A stretch of 64,000 nucleotides of DNA from Vibrio sp. STUT-A11 (GCF_026000435.1 NZ_AP026763.1:310001-374000); one strand, 5' to 3'; shown: positions 1-9,959, numbered from the stretch's first letter. The notes: generated from the sequence alone by a model not told the origin. Made by a program: numbers and translations.

Positions 1-1
1 T

Positions 2-103
2 AATGACATGTCTTCAATCCAAATGGTCAATAAACTTGTAAACAAGCTACTTATACTTTCAGCTGCGCTCTTAATGGCACTTGAGTTTTTTATGTATAAG
101 TAG
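2..103 (+). CDS. Possible C-terminal end of a truncated gene, or a short hydrophobic ORF
   Basis: An open frame enters from the window edge and stops at a TAG ending at 103. From the first ATG (position 8) it would encode 31 residues with a hydrophobic stretch (LLILSAALLMALEFF) and a short basic tail, like the end of a membrane protein. Upstream sequence is missing, so a fragment cannot be told from a chance ORF. No family is recognised. Confidence 0.25.
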   Translation, partial: NDMSSIQMVNKLVNKLLILSAALLMALEFFMYK

Positions 104-382
104 CACCAACAAATGTTGGTCCTGTCACCTTAAAGCCGTTTATCACCTAGAAAGATGGGGAGAACCCATCGAGACTGGAGCTAATATGATTGGATTTATG
201 CGCTCTCAGTAGGCGAGTAGTATATAAATAATAAGCATGAAGTGGAATACTAGGAAAGAATAACACCAAAAAACTAATATAATACTCAGTAATGTATTTA
301 TGTAGTTATTTATTCTGATTACTTGGTTGTTTTTGGCTTTTATTTGGGGTATTTATCTGGTTAATTGCTGTTCAAATGGATT
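104..382. other. Gene-free stretch upstream of the ppc terminator
   Basis: No coding frame is convincing here. Two small hairpins can be read: ACCAAC/GTTGGT near 105-120 and GATGGG/CCCATC near 152-169. Neither has a following T-run. The rest is AT-rich, and no promoter is clear enough to name. Confidence 0.4.
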
Positions 383-422
383 GATATAAGAAAGGCCGAG
401 CGATTGCTCAGCCTTTTATATC
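383..422. terminator. Rho-independent terminator of ppc, usable in both directions
   Basis: Stem AAGGC(C/T)GAGC with loop GATT, extended by the flanking pair GATATAA/TTATATC. Poly-A and poly-T runs lie on both sides. It is 28 bases past the ppc stop codon, which reads leftwards. Confidence 0.8.
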
Positions 423-449
423 ATATTTTGTTACTTTCAACAGGTTAAT

Positions 450-3083
450 TTAGCCTGTGTTACGCATGCCTGCCGCGATACCCGCAATAGTCACCATCAG
501 TGCTTCTTCAAGTTCTGCTGAAGCTTCCTCATTTTGACGCGTACGATACAGTAACTCTGCTTGAAGCATGTTCAATGGCTCGACGTAGATGTTACGTAGG
601 CGGATGGACTCTAGACCCCATGGGTCATGTTGCATCAAGTTTTCGTTGTTTTCTACATTCAGCACCGCTTTGATGTCTTTCTGCAGTTGCTCACGTAATC
701 TTTCGCCTAATGGACGAAGTGATTCATCAACCAAGCGCAGGTCGTAGTAGCGAGAGATATCGATGTTACATTTTGAGTAGACCATTTCTAACATGCCAAG
801 GCGTGTTGAGAAGAATGGCCACTCACGACACATTTCTTCCAGTAGCGCTTGGTGACCTTTGTCTACCGAGTACTGAATCGCTTCACCTGCCCCCAACCAT
901 GCTGGTAGTACCAAGCGGTTTTGGCTCCATGAGAAGATCCATGGAATGGCACGTAGACTCTCAACGCCACCTTTCGGGTTACGCTTAGCAGGGCGCGAGC
1001 CCAGAGGTAGTTTGCCTAGCTCGAGTTCAGGTGTTGCCTGGCGGAAGTAAGGTACAAAATCTGGTTCGCCGCGAACAACGCTACGGTACGCCTCACAGCT
1101 TACCTGAGACAGTACTTCCATGAGATCGCGCCACTCTTGTTTTGGCTCTGGTGGCGGTAGCAGGTTCGCTTCCAGAATGGCACTGGCGTATAGGTTGAAG
1201 CTGTTTACAGCAACGTCAGGAAGACCTAGCTTAAAGCGAATCATCTCACCCTGCTCGGTCACACGTAGACCACCTTTAAGGCTCTTTGGTGGCTGAGACA
1301 ATAGAGCTGCATGTGCAGGTGCACCACCACGACCAACGGTACCACCGCGACCGTGGAACAATGTCAGTTCAACGCCTTCCTCTTCAGTTACTTTAACTAA
1401 AGATTCCATCGCATGGTATTGAGCCCAGCCTGCAGACATAACACCGGCATCTTTTGCTGAGTCAGAGTAGCCGATCATGACCATTTGGTGGTTTTGGATA
1501 AAGCCACGGTACAGATCGATGTCCATCAACTGTTTGATGACCGATTCTGCGTTGTTCAAGTCTTCCAGAGTTTCGAACAGAGGACAAACATCCATGCGGT
1601 ATGGGCAGCCAGATTCTTGCAGCAGTAAGTGAACAGCAAGAACGTCTGATGCGGTACGTGCCATAGAGATCACGTAAGCACCGAACGCTTCACGAGATTG
1701 TGCAGCAATGATTTTACAGGTGTCCAAAACCTCTTGAACCGGTTCAGATGGTTCCCAGTCACGAGGTAGAAGCGGACGTTTAGAAGCCAGTTCATTGGTC
1801 AGGAAAGCAATTTTGTCTTGCTCGCTCCATTGCTGGTAGTCGCCAATGCCAAGGTGGCGGGTCAACTCAGAAAGTGCATCGGCGTGACGAGTACTTTCCT
1901 GACGGATATCCAGACGAACTAGGTGAACACCAAACGCTTTTACTCGACGTAGGGTATCCAGCAAAGAACCATCTGCGATAACGCCCATGCCACACTCGTG
2001 TAGCGACTGGTAACACGCGTACAGTGGATCCCAAAGCTGTTCTACTTTTTGTAGTGGTGCTTTGATGGCCAGCTTCTGACCATTGATCTTCGCATCAAGA
2101 ATATCTTTGGTTTCACTAAGCAGAGAGCGAAGCTGTTTGAGGAGAGCACGGTATGGTTCGTGTTGATCATCTCCAGCCATTTCACGAACTTGATCATTAC
2201 TTACTGTCATCGACAGTTCGCTGATCAATTCATTGATGTCATTCAGGTAAAGATCCGCCGCTTTCCAGCGAGACAGAAGCAGAACCTCACGCGTGATGCT
2301 ATGAGTAACAAATGGGTTACCGTCACGGTCACCGCCCATCCAAGAGGAGAAATGCACCGGACGTGCGTCGATTGGTAAACCTTCGCCAAGATAAGATTCC
2401 AGACGATCGTTCATCTCGCGTAAAAACTCAGGGACCGCTTCCCACAGTGAGTTTTCTACTACCGCAAAGCCCCATTTCGCTTCATCAAGCGGCGTTGGGC
2501 GTTGTTGGCGGATTACGTCTGAGTGCCAGCTTTGTGCAATCAGCTGCTCCAGGCGACGTTCAGTTTTCTTGCGCTCTTTCGATGAAAGGTCGCTTAACTC
2601 TAGCTTTGATAAACACTCGTTGATTTTCACCAGCTTATTAATCATGGTGCGGCGAGTGATTTCAGTTGGGTGAGCTGTCAGTACCAGTTCAATATTCAGA
2701 TCACGTACAGCCTGAGCGGTATCAAGCTTGCTAACATCGTTTTGTACCAGCTTAGAAAATAGCGAATTGATCGCGTCTGGTTCACAGATATGCTCGTCAC
2801 AGTGACGTGAAATCGTATGGTATTGCTCAGCAATATTCGTGAGGTTTAGAAATTGGTTAAACGCACGGGTTACTGGGGTCAGTTGCTCATCAGGAAGGTG
2901 TTTAATTTCTTCGATCAAGCTTTCTTTGTCTGCTTGATTTCCTGCTTGGGCTGATTTGGATAATTTACGAATGGTTTCCACTTTCTCGAAGATCTCTTCG
3001 CCATGGGCATCGTGAATGGTATTACCCAGTAAGTGGCCTAACATGCGCACATTGCTTTTGAGTGCGGCGTATTTCTCGTTCAT
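450..3083 (-). CDS. ppc: Phosphoenolpyruvate carboxylase
   Basis: Carboxylates phosphoenolpyruvate with bicarbonate to oxaloacetate, refilling the TCA cycle and supplying aspartate-family synthesis in the cytoplasm. The product is 877 residues, close to the 883 of E. coli. The catalytic histidine lies in LTAHPTEITRR (His138), the glycine-rich loop is FHGRGGTVGRGGAP, and the protein ends with the invariant RNTG. I start at 3083 (MNEKYAALKS), which has AGGA a few bases upstream; the frame stays open 33 bases further without a better site. The gene is followed by its own terminator. It lies next to argE on the same strand but is separated from it by a terminator. Confidence 0.98.
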   Translation of the reverse strand: MNEKYAALKSNVRMLGHLLGNTIHDAHGEEIFEKVETIRKLSKSAQAGNQADKESLIEEIKHLPDEQLTPVTRAFNQFLNLTNIAEQYHTISRHCDEHICEPDAINSLFSKLVQNDVSKLDTAQAVRDLNIELVLTAHPTEITRRTMINKLVKINECLSKLELSDLSSKERKKTERRLEQLIAQSWHSDVIRQQRPTPLDEAKWGFAVVENSLWEAVPEFLREMNDRLESYLGEGLPIDARPVHFSSWMGGDRDGNPFVTHSITREVLLLSRWKAADLYLNDINELISELSMTVSNDQVREMAGDDQHEPYRALLKQLRSLLSETKDILDAKINGQKLAIKAPLQKVEQLWDPLYACYQSLHECGMGVIADGSLLDTLRRVKAFGVHLVRLDIRQESTRHADALSELTRHLGIGDYQQWSEQDKIAFLTNELASKRPLLPRDWEPSEPVQEVLDTCKIIAAQSREAFGAYVISMARTASDVLAVHLLLQESGCPYRMDVCPLFETLEDLNNAESVIKQLMDIDLYRGFIQNHQMVMIGYSDSAKDAGVMSAGWAQYHAMESLVKVTEEEGVELTLFHGRGGTVGRGGAPAHAALLSQPPKSLKGGLRVTEQGEMIRFKLGLPDVAVNSFNLYASAILEANLLPPPEPKQEWRDLMEVLSQVSCEAYRSVVRGEPDFVPYFRQATPELELGKLPLGSRPAKRNPKGGVESLRAIPWIFSWSQNRLVLPAWLGAGEAIQYSVDKGHQALLEEMCREWPFFSTRLGMLEMVYSKCNIDISRYYDLRLVDESLRPLGERLREQLQKDIKAVLNVENNENLMQHDPWGLESIRLRNIYVEPLNMLQAELLYRTRQNEEASAELEEALMVTIAGIAAGMRNTG

Positions 3084-3299
3084 TGTCGTCCTGCCTCGTA
3101 AAAAAACTACATCCATTGTTCTTATTAAGACACCAATCTAGCGAAAAGGACCAGTTATAGTCAAATAAAGCCGACTATGTTTGTAATTATTCCGCTTCTC
3201 TCCTGATTTAGAGCAAAGTTGCAGTGCCCACGGCACAATAAATGAAAATTAATTACAAAATAACAAGTTAAGTAAGTGTTGATCGTGAGTTAAGTGTTA

Positions 3300-3342
3300 A
3301 GAAAAAAGAACAACCTGTACTGCTCATCGGAGCTGTACAGGT
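3300..3342 (-). terminator. Terminator of argE
   Basis: Read leftwards, ACCTGTAC pairs with GTACAGGT around an inner GCTC/GAGC stem. A T-rich run (A-run on the plus strand near 3302-3308) follows. It begins 20 bases past the argE stop. Confidence 0.7.
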
Positions 3343-3361
3343 CAAATGTCTTTTTACTTTT

Positions 3362-4498
3362 CTAACAACAGTATCTGACCATGGCTTTAGACAGTACATC
3401 AATGGTCGGGTCAATAAAATCAAAAGCCAGAAACTCGTCCGGTTGATGGGCTTGATCGATAGACCCTGGACCAAGCACCAAGGTTGGACACAACTCTTGT
3501 AGAAATGGCGCTTCTGTACAGTAGTTTACCGTTTGAGCACTGGTTTCACACAACTCTTCTACACCACCAATGAATGGGTGATCATGCGGGCATTCGTAAC
3601 CTGGAATGGATTCGTGCAGAGGGATTATCTCAATACGTCCTGGCCATTTGGCTTCCACTTCTTTTAATGCACCACGCAACATGTTCTCTAGCCCATCTAA
3701 GCTAATGCCAGGTAATGGGCGAACGTCGTAATGCAATTCACAGCAGCCACAAATGCGGTTTGCGCTGTCTCCACCGTGAATATGGCCGAGGTTCAATGTT
3801 GGGCTAGGGATGGCAAATCCAGGATGGTGGTACTCTTTAATTAACTTATCACGCAACTGCATCATGGCAAACATCACTTCATGCATGATCTCAATCGCGT
3901 TGACACCAAGTGCCGGATCTGATGAGTGACCAGATTTACCCGTGACTCGAATGGCGTTAGCAACGTGGCCTTTGTGGCCGCGAATTGGAACCAGGCTGGT
4001 TGGTTCGCCAATAATGCAGTAGTCCGGTTTGAAAGGCGCATTAGCGGTAAAGTGTCTGGCGCCCAACATTGTGGTTTCTTCATCACAGGTCGCGAGTACA
4101 TAAAGCGGCTTCTTCTGTTTACTCCAGTCGACTTTCTTAACGGCCTCATAAATGAAAGCAAAGAAGCCCTTCATATCTGCTGTACCGAGACCGTAAAAGC
4201 GATTGTCTTTTTCAGTCAGTTTATGTGGGTCAAAGTTCCAGCGCCCTTCATCAAATGGCACTGTGTCGCTGTGACCGGCTAAGAGAAGACCACCTTCGCC
4301 TTCGCCCATACGTGCGATCATATTGTGTTTGCCTGGTTCGACTTCGACCACCTCAACACTGAACCCAAGATCTTTGAACCAGGATGCGAGTTTCTCAATA
4401 ACTTTCGCATTGCCTTGGTCCCATTTTGGGTCGGTGGAGCTGATTGAAGAGGTACTGATGAGTCCTTCATAGACCTCTAGAAACGTTGGTAATTGCAT
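3362..4498 (-). CDS. argE: Acetylornithine deacetylase
   Basis: Removes acetate from N-acetylornithine to give ornithine, in the linear arginine pathway. This is a 378-residue M20 metallopeptidase-family protein. Metal-binding motifs are visible in order: AGHSDTVPFD, GLGTADMKGF and CDEETTMLGA. The start at 4498 (MQLPTFLEVYEG) gives the family length; the open frame reaches 4591, but the extra 31 residues are AT-rich leader sequence. It is divergent from argCBG, as in enterobacteria, so the 144-base gap probably carries a shared ArgR-controlled promoter region. Confidence 0.97.
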   Translation of the reverse strand: MQLPTFLEVYEGLISTSSISSTDPKWDQGNAKVIEKLASWFKDLGFSVEVVEVEPGKHNMIARMGEGEGGLLLAGHSDTVPFDEGRWNFDPHKLTEKDNRFYGLGTADMKGFFAFIYEAVKKVDWSKQKKPLYVLATCDEETTMLGARHFTANAPFKPDYCIIGEPTSLVPIRGHKGHVANAIRVTGKSGHSSDPALGVNAIEIMHEVMFAMMQLRDKLIKEYHHPGFAIPSPTLNLGHIHGGDSANRICGCCELHYDVRPLPGISLDGLENMLRGALKEVEAKWPGRIEIIPLHESIPGYECPHDHPFIGGVEELCETSAQTVNYCTEAPFLQELCPTLVLGPGSIDQAHQPDEFLAFDFIDPTIDVLSKAMVRYCC

Positions 4499-4539
4499 GG
4501 ATTCTTCAAATCTCCTATTGACAGACAGAGCACAAAACT

Positions 4540-4620
4540 GTAAAACACATATTAAATCATATTTAATGAATAAAAAATCAAAATATAGCAAAAATTAAAT
4601 ATGAATAGTCACTTGAGCCT
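4540..4620. promoter_or_regulatory. Divergent argE/argC promoter region with probable ArgR boxes
   Basis: A very AT-rich segment lies between the two arginine genes. AATGAATAAAAAATCAAA (4565-4582) resembles the ArgR half-site pair TGAAT-N4-ATTCA with one changed position. ATATGAATAG near 4600 and CATATTAAATCATATT near 4545 could be further half-sites. Assignment rests on resemblance and on the known control of divergent argE/argCBH in relatives. Confidence 0.45.
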
Positions 4621-4642
4621 TTAAGTTTACGGATGTTATAGA

Positions 4643-5647
4643 ATGCTAAAAACGACGATTATCGGAGCCAGCGGTTACACCGGCGCAGAGTTAGCTTTAA
4701 TGGTTAACAAACACCCAGAACTCACGCTATCAGGTTTATACGTTTCCGCCAACAGTGTAGACGCAGGAAAAAGTATTGCCCAGCTTCACGGCAAGTTAGC
4801 TGGCGTTATCGATATGCCAGTGAATCCGTTAACCGATCCAAAACAAGTGGCTGAAGAATCTGATGTGGTGTTTTTAGCAACAGCACATGAAGTCAGCCAT
4901 GATCTCGCCCCAATTTTCCTTGAAGCCGGATGTCAGGTATTCGATTTATCGGGTGCCTTCCGTGTTCAGAGTGAAGGCTTTTACGACACTTTCTATGGTT
5001 TCAAGCATCAATTTAACAACTGGCTAGAACAAGCGGTGTACGGCTTAGCGGAGTGGAACTTCGAAGCAATTAAAAACACTCCTTTGGTTGCGGTAGCTGG
5101 CTGCTACCCAACAGCATCGCAATTGGCAATTAAGCCCCTTCTTGAAGGCGGTTTAGTAGATACTCAACAGTGGCCAGTGATTAACGCGACGAGCGGTGTA
5201 TCTGGTGCGGGCAGAAAAGCCTCAATGACCAACAGCTTCTGCGAAGTGAGCTTGCAACCCTATGGAGTATTTAGCCATCGTCACCAACCAGAAATCGCGC
5301 AACACTTGGGCTGCGATGTGATTTTCACTCCTCACCTTGGCAACTTTAAGCGCGGTATTCTTGCCACGATCACAATGAAGTTGTCTGCAGGTGTGACTGC
5401 CGAACAAGTGACCCAGGCGTTCGAACAAGCTTATCAAGGCAAGCCTGCTGTTCGTCTTAAAGGCGATGGTATTCCACGTATTCAGGATGTTGAAAATACG
5501 CCTTTCTGCGATATCGGCTGGAAGGTGCAGGGCGAACACGTCATCGTGATGTCTGCCATCGACAACCTACTCAAAGGTGCATCAAGTCAAGCGATGCAAT
5601 GTTTAAATATTCATTACGGTTACCCAGAACTGACAGCGTTGCTGTAG
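4643..5647 (+). CDS. argC: N-acetyl-gamma-glutamyl-phosphate reductase
   Basis: NADPH-dependent reduction of N-acetylglutamyl phosphate to the semialdehyde, third step of arginine synthesis. The 334-residue protein has the N-terminal Rossmann loop IIGASGYTGAE and the catalytic cysteine in VAGCYPTAS (Cys154). It is the first gene of argC-argB-argG. argB follows after about 20 bases, so the two are almost surely co-transcribed. Confidence 0.97.
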   Translation: MLKTTIIGASGYTGAELALMVNKHPELTLSGLYVSANSVDAGKSIAQLHGKLAGVIDMPVNPLTDPKQVAEESDVVFLATAHEVSHDLAPIFLEAGCQVFDLSGAFRVQSEGFYDTFYGFKHQFNNWLEQAVYGLAEWNFEAIKNTPLVAVAGCYPTASQLAIKPLLEGGLVDTQQWPVINATSGVSGAGRKASMTNSFCEVSLQPYGVFSHRHQPEIAQHLGCDVIFTPHLGNFKRGILATITMKLSAGVTAEQVTQAFEQAYQGKPAVRLKGDGIPRIQDVENTPFCDIGWKVQGEHVIVMSAIDNLLKGASSQAMQCLNIHYGYPELTALL

Positions 5648-5668
5648 TCGTTGATAGAGGGAAAAGCA

Positions 5669-6460
5669 ATGACGCAAACCAATCAAGCGCCATTAGTCAT
5701 TAAGCTAGGCGGTGCAGCTTTATCTTGCAAGAAGACCTTGAGCCAACTTTTTGGTGCCATCGCGGCCTACCAGAGTTCGGCACAACGACAAATCGCCATC
5801 GTTCATGGCGGTGGCTACTTGGTCGATGAGTTAATGAGCAAGTTGCAGCTCGAAACCGTAAAGAAGCACGGATTACGCGTGACGCCATACGATCAAATTC
5901 CAGTTATTGCCGGAGCACTAGCGGGTACAGCAAACAAGCTGCTACAAGGGCAGGCTATTGCCGATGGTCTGAATGCTGTGGGTCTGAGCTTAGCGGATGG
6001 CGGTTTATGTCAGGTTGAAGAACTCGATCCAGAATTGGGCGCGGTAGGTAAAGCCTCTCCGGGTGATTCAACACTTGTCCAAGCGATCTTAAACACCGGC
6101 GCACTGCCAATCATCAGTTCAATTGGCCTGACAAAAGAAGGTCAACTGATGAACGTCAATGCAGATCAAGCGGCAGTCGCGGTTGCTGGTGCACTGGATG
6201 CGGAGTTGGTTCTTCTTTCTGATGTAAGTGGTGTTTTGGATGGCAAAGGTCACTTGATCAAAAGCTTGTCTGAAAAAGAAGCCGATGCATTGATCGATGG
6301 TCATGTGATCACTGACGGCATGATCGTTAAAGTTAAAGCCGCTTTGGAGGCTGCCAATGATCTTGGTCGTCCTATCGAAGTCGCAACCTGGCGCTACCCA
6401 GAGAAGCTGGAGCAGCTATTTGCTGGTCAGAGCATTGGTACGCAATTTCTGCCTCAATAA
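5669..6460 (+). CDS. argB: Acetylglutamate kinase
   Basis: Phosphorylates N-acetylglutamate, second step of arginine synthesis. The 263-residue amino-acid kinase has VIKLGGAAL at the N terminus, the substrate loop IVHGGGYLVDEL and MNVNADQAA near the nucleotide site. I choose the ATG at 5669, which has AGAGGGAAAAG just upstream; a TTG at 5651 in the same frame would add six unlikely residues. It lacks the long N-terminal helix of arginine-inhibited hexameric kinases, so it should be of the non-inhibited dimeric type. Confidence 0.96.
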   Translation: MTQTNQAPLVIKLGGAALSCKKTLSQLFGAIAAYQSSAQRQIAIVHGGGYLVDELMSKLQLETVKKHGLRVTPYDQIPVIAGALAGTANKLLQGQAIADGLNAVGLSLADGGLCQVEELDPELGAVGKASPGDSTLVQAILNTGALPIISSIGLTKEGQLMNVNADQAAVAVAGALDAELVLLSDVSGVLDGKGHLIKSLSEKEADALIDGHVITDGMIVKVKAALEAANDLGRPIEVATWRYPEKLEQLFAGQSIGTQFLPQ

Positions 6461-6549
6461 CGTTGCAGTAAAGAATTTAAAGAATGAAACATTAGGAAGT
6501 AGTTGGCACTGACCGCCGAGAGCAGAGCCAGTTAAATTTGGAGAAAAAA

Positions 6550-7764
6550 ATGAGCAAAGTGAACGTAAATAAAGTAGTAGTCGCATACTCAGGCGGTCTA
6601 GATACTTCAGTAATCATCCCGTGGCTAAAAGAGAACTACAACTGTGAAGTTGTGGCGTTTGTCGCTGATGTTGGCCAAGGCGCAGAAGAACTAGAAGGCA
6701 TTGAAGAGAAAGCGAAAGCATCAGGTGCATCTGAGTGTTACATCGCTGACCTGAAAGAAGAAATGGTAGCAGAGTATGTCTACCCAACGCTAAAAACAGG
6801 CGCTTACTACGAAGGTAAATACCTGCTAGGTACTTCAATGGCGCGTCCAATCATCGCGAAAGCGCAGGTTGAAGTCGCGCGTAAAGTTGGCGCTGACGCA
6901 CTGTGTCACGGTTGTACTGGTAAAGGTAACGACCAGGTTCGTTTTGAAGGTGCGTTTGCAGCGCTAGCACCGGATCTGCATGTTATCGCGCCTTGGCGTG
7001 AATGGGATCTAGTAAGCCGTGAGCAATGTCTGGATTACCTGGCTGAGCGTAACATTCCTTGTTCAGCATCTCTGACTAAGATTTACTCTCGTGACGCAAA
7101 CGCATGGCACATCTCAACCGAAGGTGGCGTACTGGAAGACACTTGGAATGCGCCAAACGAAGATTGCTGGGTATGGACCGTTGATCCAGAGCAAGCGCCA
7201 AACGAAGCTGAATACGTGACGCTAAAAGTTGAGAAAGGTGCAGTCGTAGCGGTAGATGGCGAAGCAATGACGCCATACAATGCGCTAGTTTACCTAAACG
7301 AGAAAGGTGCGAAGCACGGTGTTGGTCGTATCGATATCGTAGAGAACCGTTTGGTGGGTATGAAGTCTCGTGGTTGTTACGAAACTCCGGGAGGCACCAT
7401 CATGATGGAAGCACTGCGTGCCGTTGAGCAACTAGTGCTAGACAAATCATCATTCGAATTCCGTGAAGAGCTAGGTCTTAAAGCTTCTCACCTTGTGTAC
7501 GATGGTCGTTGGTTCACGCCGCTATGTAAATCAATCCTAGCGGCTTCAGAAGAGCTTGCTCAAGATGTGAATGGCGAAGTAGTTGTTAAGCTATACAAAG
7601 GTCAGGCAACGGTGACTCAAAAACGTTCTGACAACAGCCTGTACTCAGAAGAGTTCGCAACCTTCGGCGAAGACGAGGTTTACGACCAAAGCCATGCTGG
7701 TGGTTTCATCCGTCTTTACTCACTATCAAGCCGTATCCGCGCTCTGAACAGCCAGAAGAAATAA
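6550..7764 (+). CDS. argG: Argininosuccinate synthase
   Basis: Joins citrulline and aspartate with ATP to give argininosuccinate. The 404-residue product has the N-type ATP pyrophosphatase loop VAYSGGLDTSVI near the N terminus and conserved GCTGKGNDQVRFE. The start at 6550 is preceded by GGAG; the frame opens four codons earlier. An 89-base gap separates it from argB with no terminator, so it probably belongs to the argCBG transcript. A strong terminator follows. Confidence 0.97.
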   Translation: MSKVNVNKVVVAYSGGLDTSVIIPWLKENYNCEVVAFVADVGQGAEELEGIEEKAKASGASECYIADLKEEMVAEYVYPTLKTGAYYEGKYLLGTSMARPIIAKAQVEVARKVGADALCHGCTGKGNDQVRFEGAFAALAPDLHVIAPWREWDLVSREQCLDYLAERNIPCSASLTKIYSRDANAWHISTEGGVLEDTWNAPNEDCWVWTVDPEQAPNEAEYVTLKVEKGAVVAVDGEAMTPYNALVYLNEKGAKHGVGRIDIVENRLVGMKSRGCYETPGGTIMMEALRAVEQLVLDKSSFEFREELGLKASHLVYDGRWFTPLCKSILAASEELAQDVNGEVVVKLYKGQATVTQKRSDNSLYSEEFATFGEDEVYDQSHAGGFIRLYSLSSRIRALNSQKK

Positions 7765-7783
7765 CAATTTTTCATCTCAGATT

Positions 7784-7816
7784 AAAAAGACCTGCCATTG
7801 ATTGGCAGGTCTTTTT
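7784..7816 (+). terminator. Terminator after argG
   Basis: Perfect stem AAAAAGACCTGCCA / TGGCAGGTCTTTTT with loop TTGAT. It separates argCBG from argHA. Confidence 0.9.
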
Positions 7817-8010
7817 GTTTCTAACGAGTTTTTATGTGTATGAAACTAAATTATCGTGAATAGATATGTAAAAATATTGAATTTATACTTTATTTTTTCT
7901 CTAAATTGCCGTAACGTTGGCCTATAACAAAAAGTGAGCGAATGACGATCAATTTAGTCATCACTAATTTGAGCATATTAGAGTAAGCAATAGTCATCAG
8001 GAGATACGCA

Positions 8011-9885
8011 ATGGCATTATGGGGCGGAAGATTTACCCAAGCAGCAGATACCAGATTCAAAGATTTCAACGATTCGTTGCGTTTCGACTACCGATTGGCT
8101 GAGCAAGATATCGTAGGCTCAATTGCATGGTCTAAGGCACTGCTGTCTGTCGATGTGCTATCGGCAGAAGAACAGCAGAAGCTTGAACTCGCTTTAAACG
8201 AACTGAAGCTTGAAGTCATGGAAGACCCGCATCAGATCCTCGGCTCTGATGCAGAAGACATCCACTCTTGGGTTGAGCAGCAACTTATCGGTAAAGTGGG
8301 TGACTTAGGTAAAAAACTTCATACTGGCCGTTCACGTAACGATCAGGTCGCTACCGACCTTAAGCTGTGGTGTCGTCAGCAAGGTCAGCAATTATTGATT
8401 GCTTTAGATCGTCTGCAGTCGCAAATGGTTCACGTGGCTAAGCAACACCAAGGCACGGTACTGCCAGGTTATACTCACCTTCAGCGTGCACAGCCTGTGA
8501 CCTTCGCGCACTGGTGCCTGGCTTACGTTGAAATGTTCGAACGTGACCACTCTCGTTTGAGTGACGCCCTGCAGCGTTTAGACACCTGTCCACTGGGTTC
8601 TGGTGCACTAGCGGGTACAGCTTACCCAATTAATCGTGAGCAGCTGGCGCACAATCTTGGTTTCCACCGTGCGACGCGTAACTCGCTGGATTCGGTATCG
8701 GACCGCGACCATGTGATGGAACTGATGTCAGTAGCTTCTATCTCGATGCTGCACCTTTCTCGTCTGGCTGAAGATATGATTTTCTACAACTCAGGTGAGT
8801 CTAACTTCATCGAGTTGGCTGATACGGTGACTTCTGGCTCATCATTGATGCCACAGAAGAAAAACCCAGATGCACTTGAGTTAATCCGTGGCAAAACTGG
8901 CCGTGTTTACGGCGCACTTTCTGCGATGATGATGACCGTTAAAGCGCTGCCTCTGGCTTACAACAAAGACATGCAGGAAGACAAAGAAGGTTTGTTCGAC
9001 GCATTAGATACCTGGAACGATTGCATGGAAATGGCAGCGTTGTGTTTCGATGGTATCAAAGTCAATGGTGAAAGAACGCTGGAAGCGGCAAAGCAGGGTT
9101 ATGCGAATGCGACTGAGCTGGCTGATTACCTTGTTGCGAAAGGCATTCCATTCCGTGAAGCTCACCATATTGTTGGTGTAGCCGTAGTCGGCGCGATTGA
9201 GAAAGGCTGCGCGCTTGAAGAGCTGTCTTTAGAAGAGCTGAAAGTATTCTCTGACGTTATTGAAGACGATGTGTATGAGATTCTTACTATCGAGTCTTGT
9301 CTTGAAAAACGTTGTGCGCTTGGCGGTGTGTCACCACAGCAAGTGGCTTATGCGGTTGATCAGGCAGACAAACGTTTAATTCAGCGTGATAATGCGGCAG
9401 TTAAAGTACGTCCTGCGCGTCTGACTGACATCGAGACGCTAGAAGGTATGGTCGCTTACTGGGCTAACCTGGGTGAAAACCTGCCACGCTCTCGTAATGA
9501 ATTGGTGCGCGATATTGGCTCATTTGCGGTCGCAGAGCATCATGGTGAAGTCACTGGTTGCGCTTCATTGTACGTCTATGACTCTGGGTTAGCCGAGGTT
9601 CGCTCGCTAGGAATTGAAGCAGGTTGGCAGGGCCAAGGGCAGGGCAGTGCGATTGTGAACTACCTGGTGGAAAAAGCCCGTCAAATGGCGATCAAAAAAG
9701 TCTTTGTGTTAACCAGAACACCTGAGTTCTTTATGAAACAGAACTTTGTACCGACTTCGAAATCTCTATTACCGGAGAAAGTACTGAAAGACTGTGACCA
9801 GTGCCCTCGTCAACATGCGTGTGATGAAGTCGCGCTGGAGATCAATTTGGTCGAGCAGTTGATCCAGAAAAGTTATGTAGCATAA
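8011..9885 (+). CDS. argH: Argininosuccinate lyase fused to N-acetylglutamate synthase-like GNAT domain
   Basis: Residues 1 to about 457 are a complete argininosuccinate lyase (argininosuccinate to arginine plus fumarate), with the superfamily signature GSSLMPQKKNPD. Residues about 462-624 form a GNAT acetyltransferase domain with the acetyl-CoA loop WQGQGQGSA. Fusions of this kind, called ArgHA, are established in Moritella and Vibrio, where the C-terminal domain supplies N-acetylglutamate synthase activity (first step). Total length of 624 residues fits that architecture. The gene has its own leader after the argG terminator, with a GGAG ribosome site, so it may be transcribed separately. 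Confidence 0.95.
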   Translation: MALWGGRFTQAADTRFKDFNDSLRFDYRLAEQDIVGSIAWSKALLSVDVLSAEEQQKLELALNELKLEVMEDPHQILGSDAEDIHSWVEQQLIGKVGDLGKKLHTGRSRNDQVATDLKLWCRQQGQQLLIALDRLQSQMVHVAKQHQGTVLPGYTHLQRAQPVTFAHWCLAYVEMFERDHSRLSDALQRLDTCPLGSGALAGTAYPINREQLAHNLGFHRATRNSLDSVSDRDHVMELMSVASISMLHLSRLAEDMIFYNSGESNFIELADTVTSGSSLMPQKKNPDALELIRGKTGRVYGALSAMMMTVKALPLAYNKDMQEDKEGLFDALDTWNDCMEMAALCFDGIKVNGERTLEAAKQGYANATELADYLVAKGIPFREAHHIVGVAVVGAIEKGCALEELSLEELKVFSDVIEDDVYEILTIESCLEKRCALGGVSPQQVAYAVDQADKRLIQRDNAAVKVRPARLTDIETLEGMVAYWANLGENLPRSRNELVRDIGSFAVAEHHGEVTGCASLYVYDSGLAEVRSLGIEAGWQGQGQGSAIVNYLVEKARQMAIKKVFVLTRTPEFFMKQNFVPTSKSLLPEKVLKDCDQCPRQHACDEVALEINLVEQLIQKSYVA

Positions 9886-9959
9886 GTGGTCGATCGTTTT
9901 AGCATTCAATAACATAACTGAGTGGCGATATCGTTACATAAGTATTTGCTAAAAAAATC

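Noticed and set aside
3926..4282. 118-codon plus-strand ORF opposite argE
   Set aside because: It mirrors a well-conserved enzyme gene and has no ribosome site or family features.
7817..8010. ArgR box upstream of argHA
   Set aside because: Partial matches such as TTGAATTTATACTTTA exist, but the segment is so AT-rich that they are not above chance by eye.
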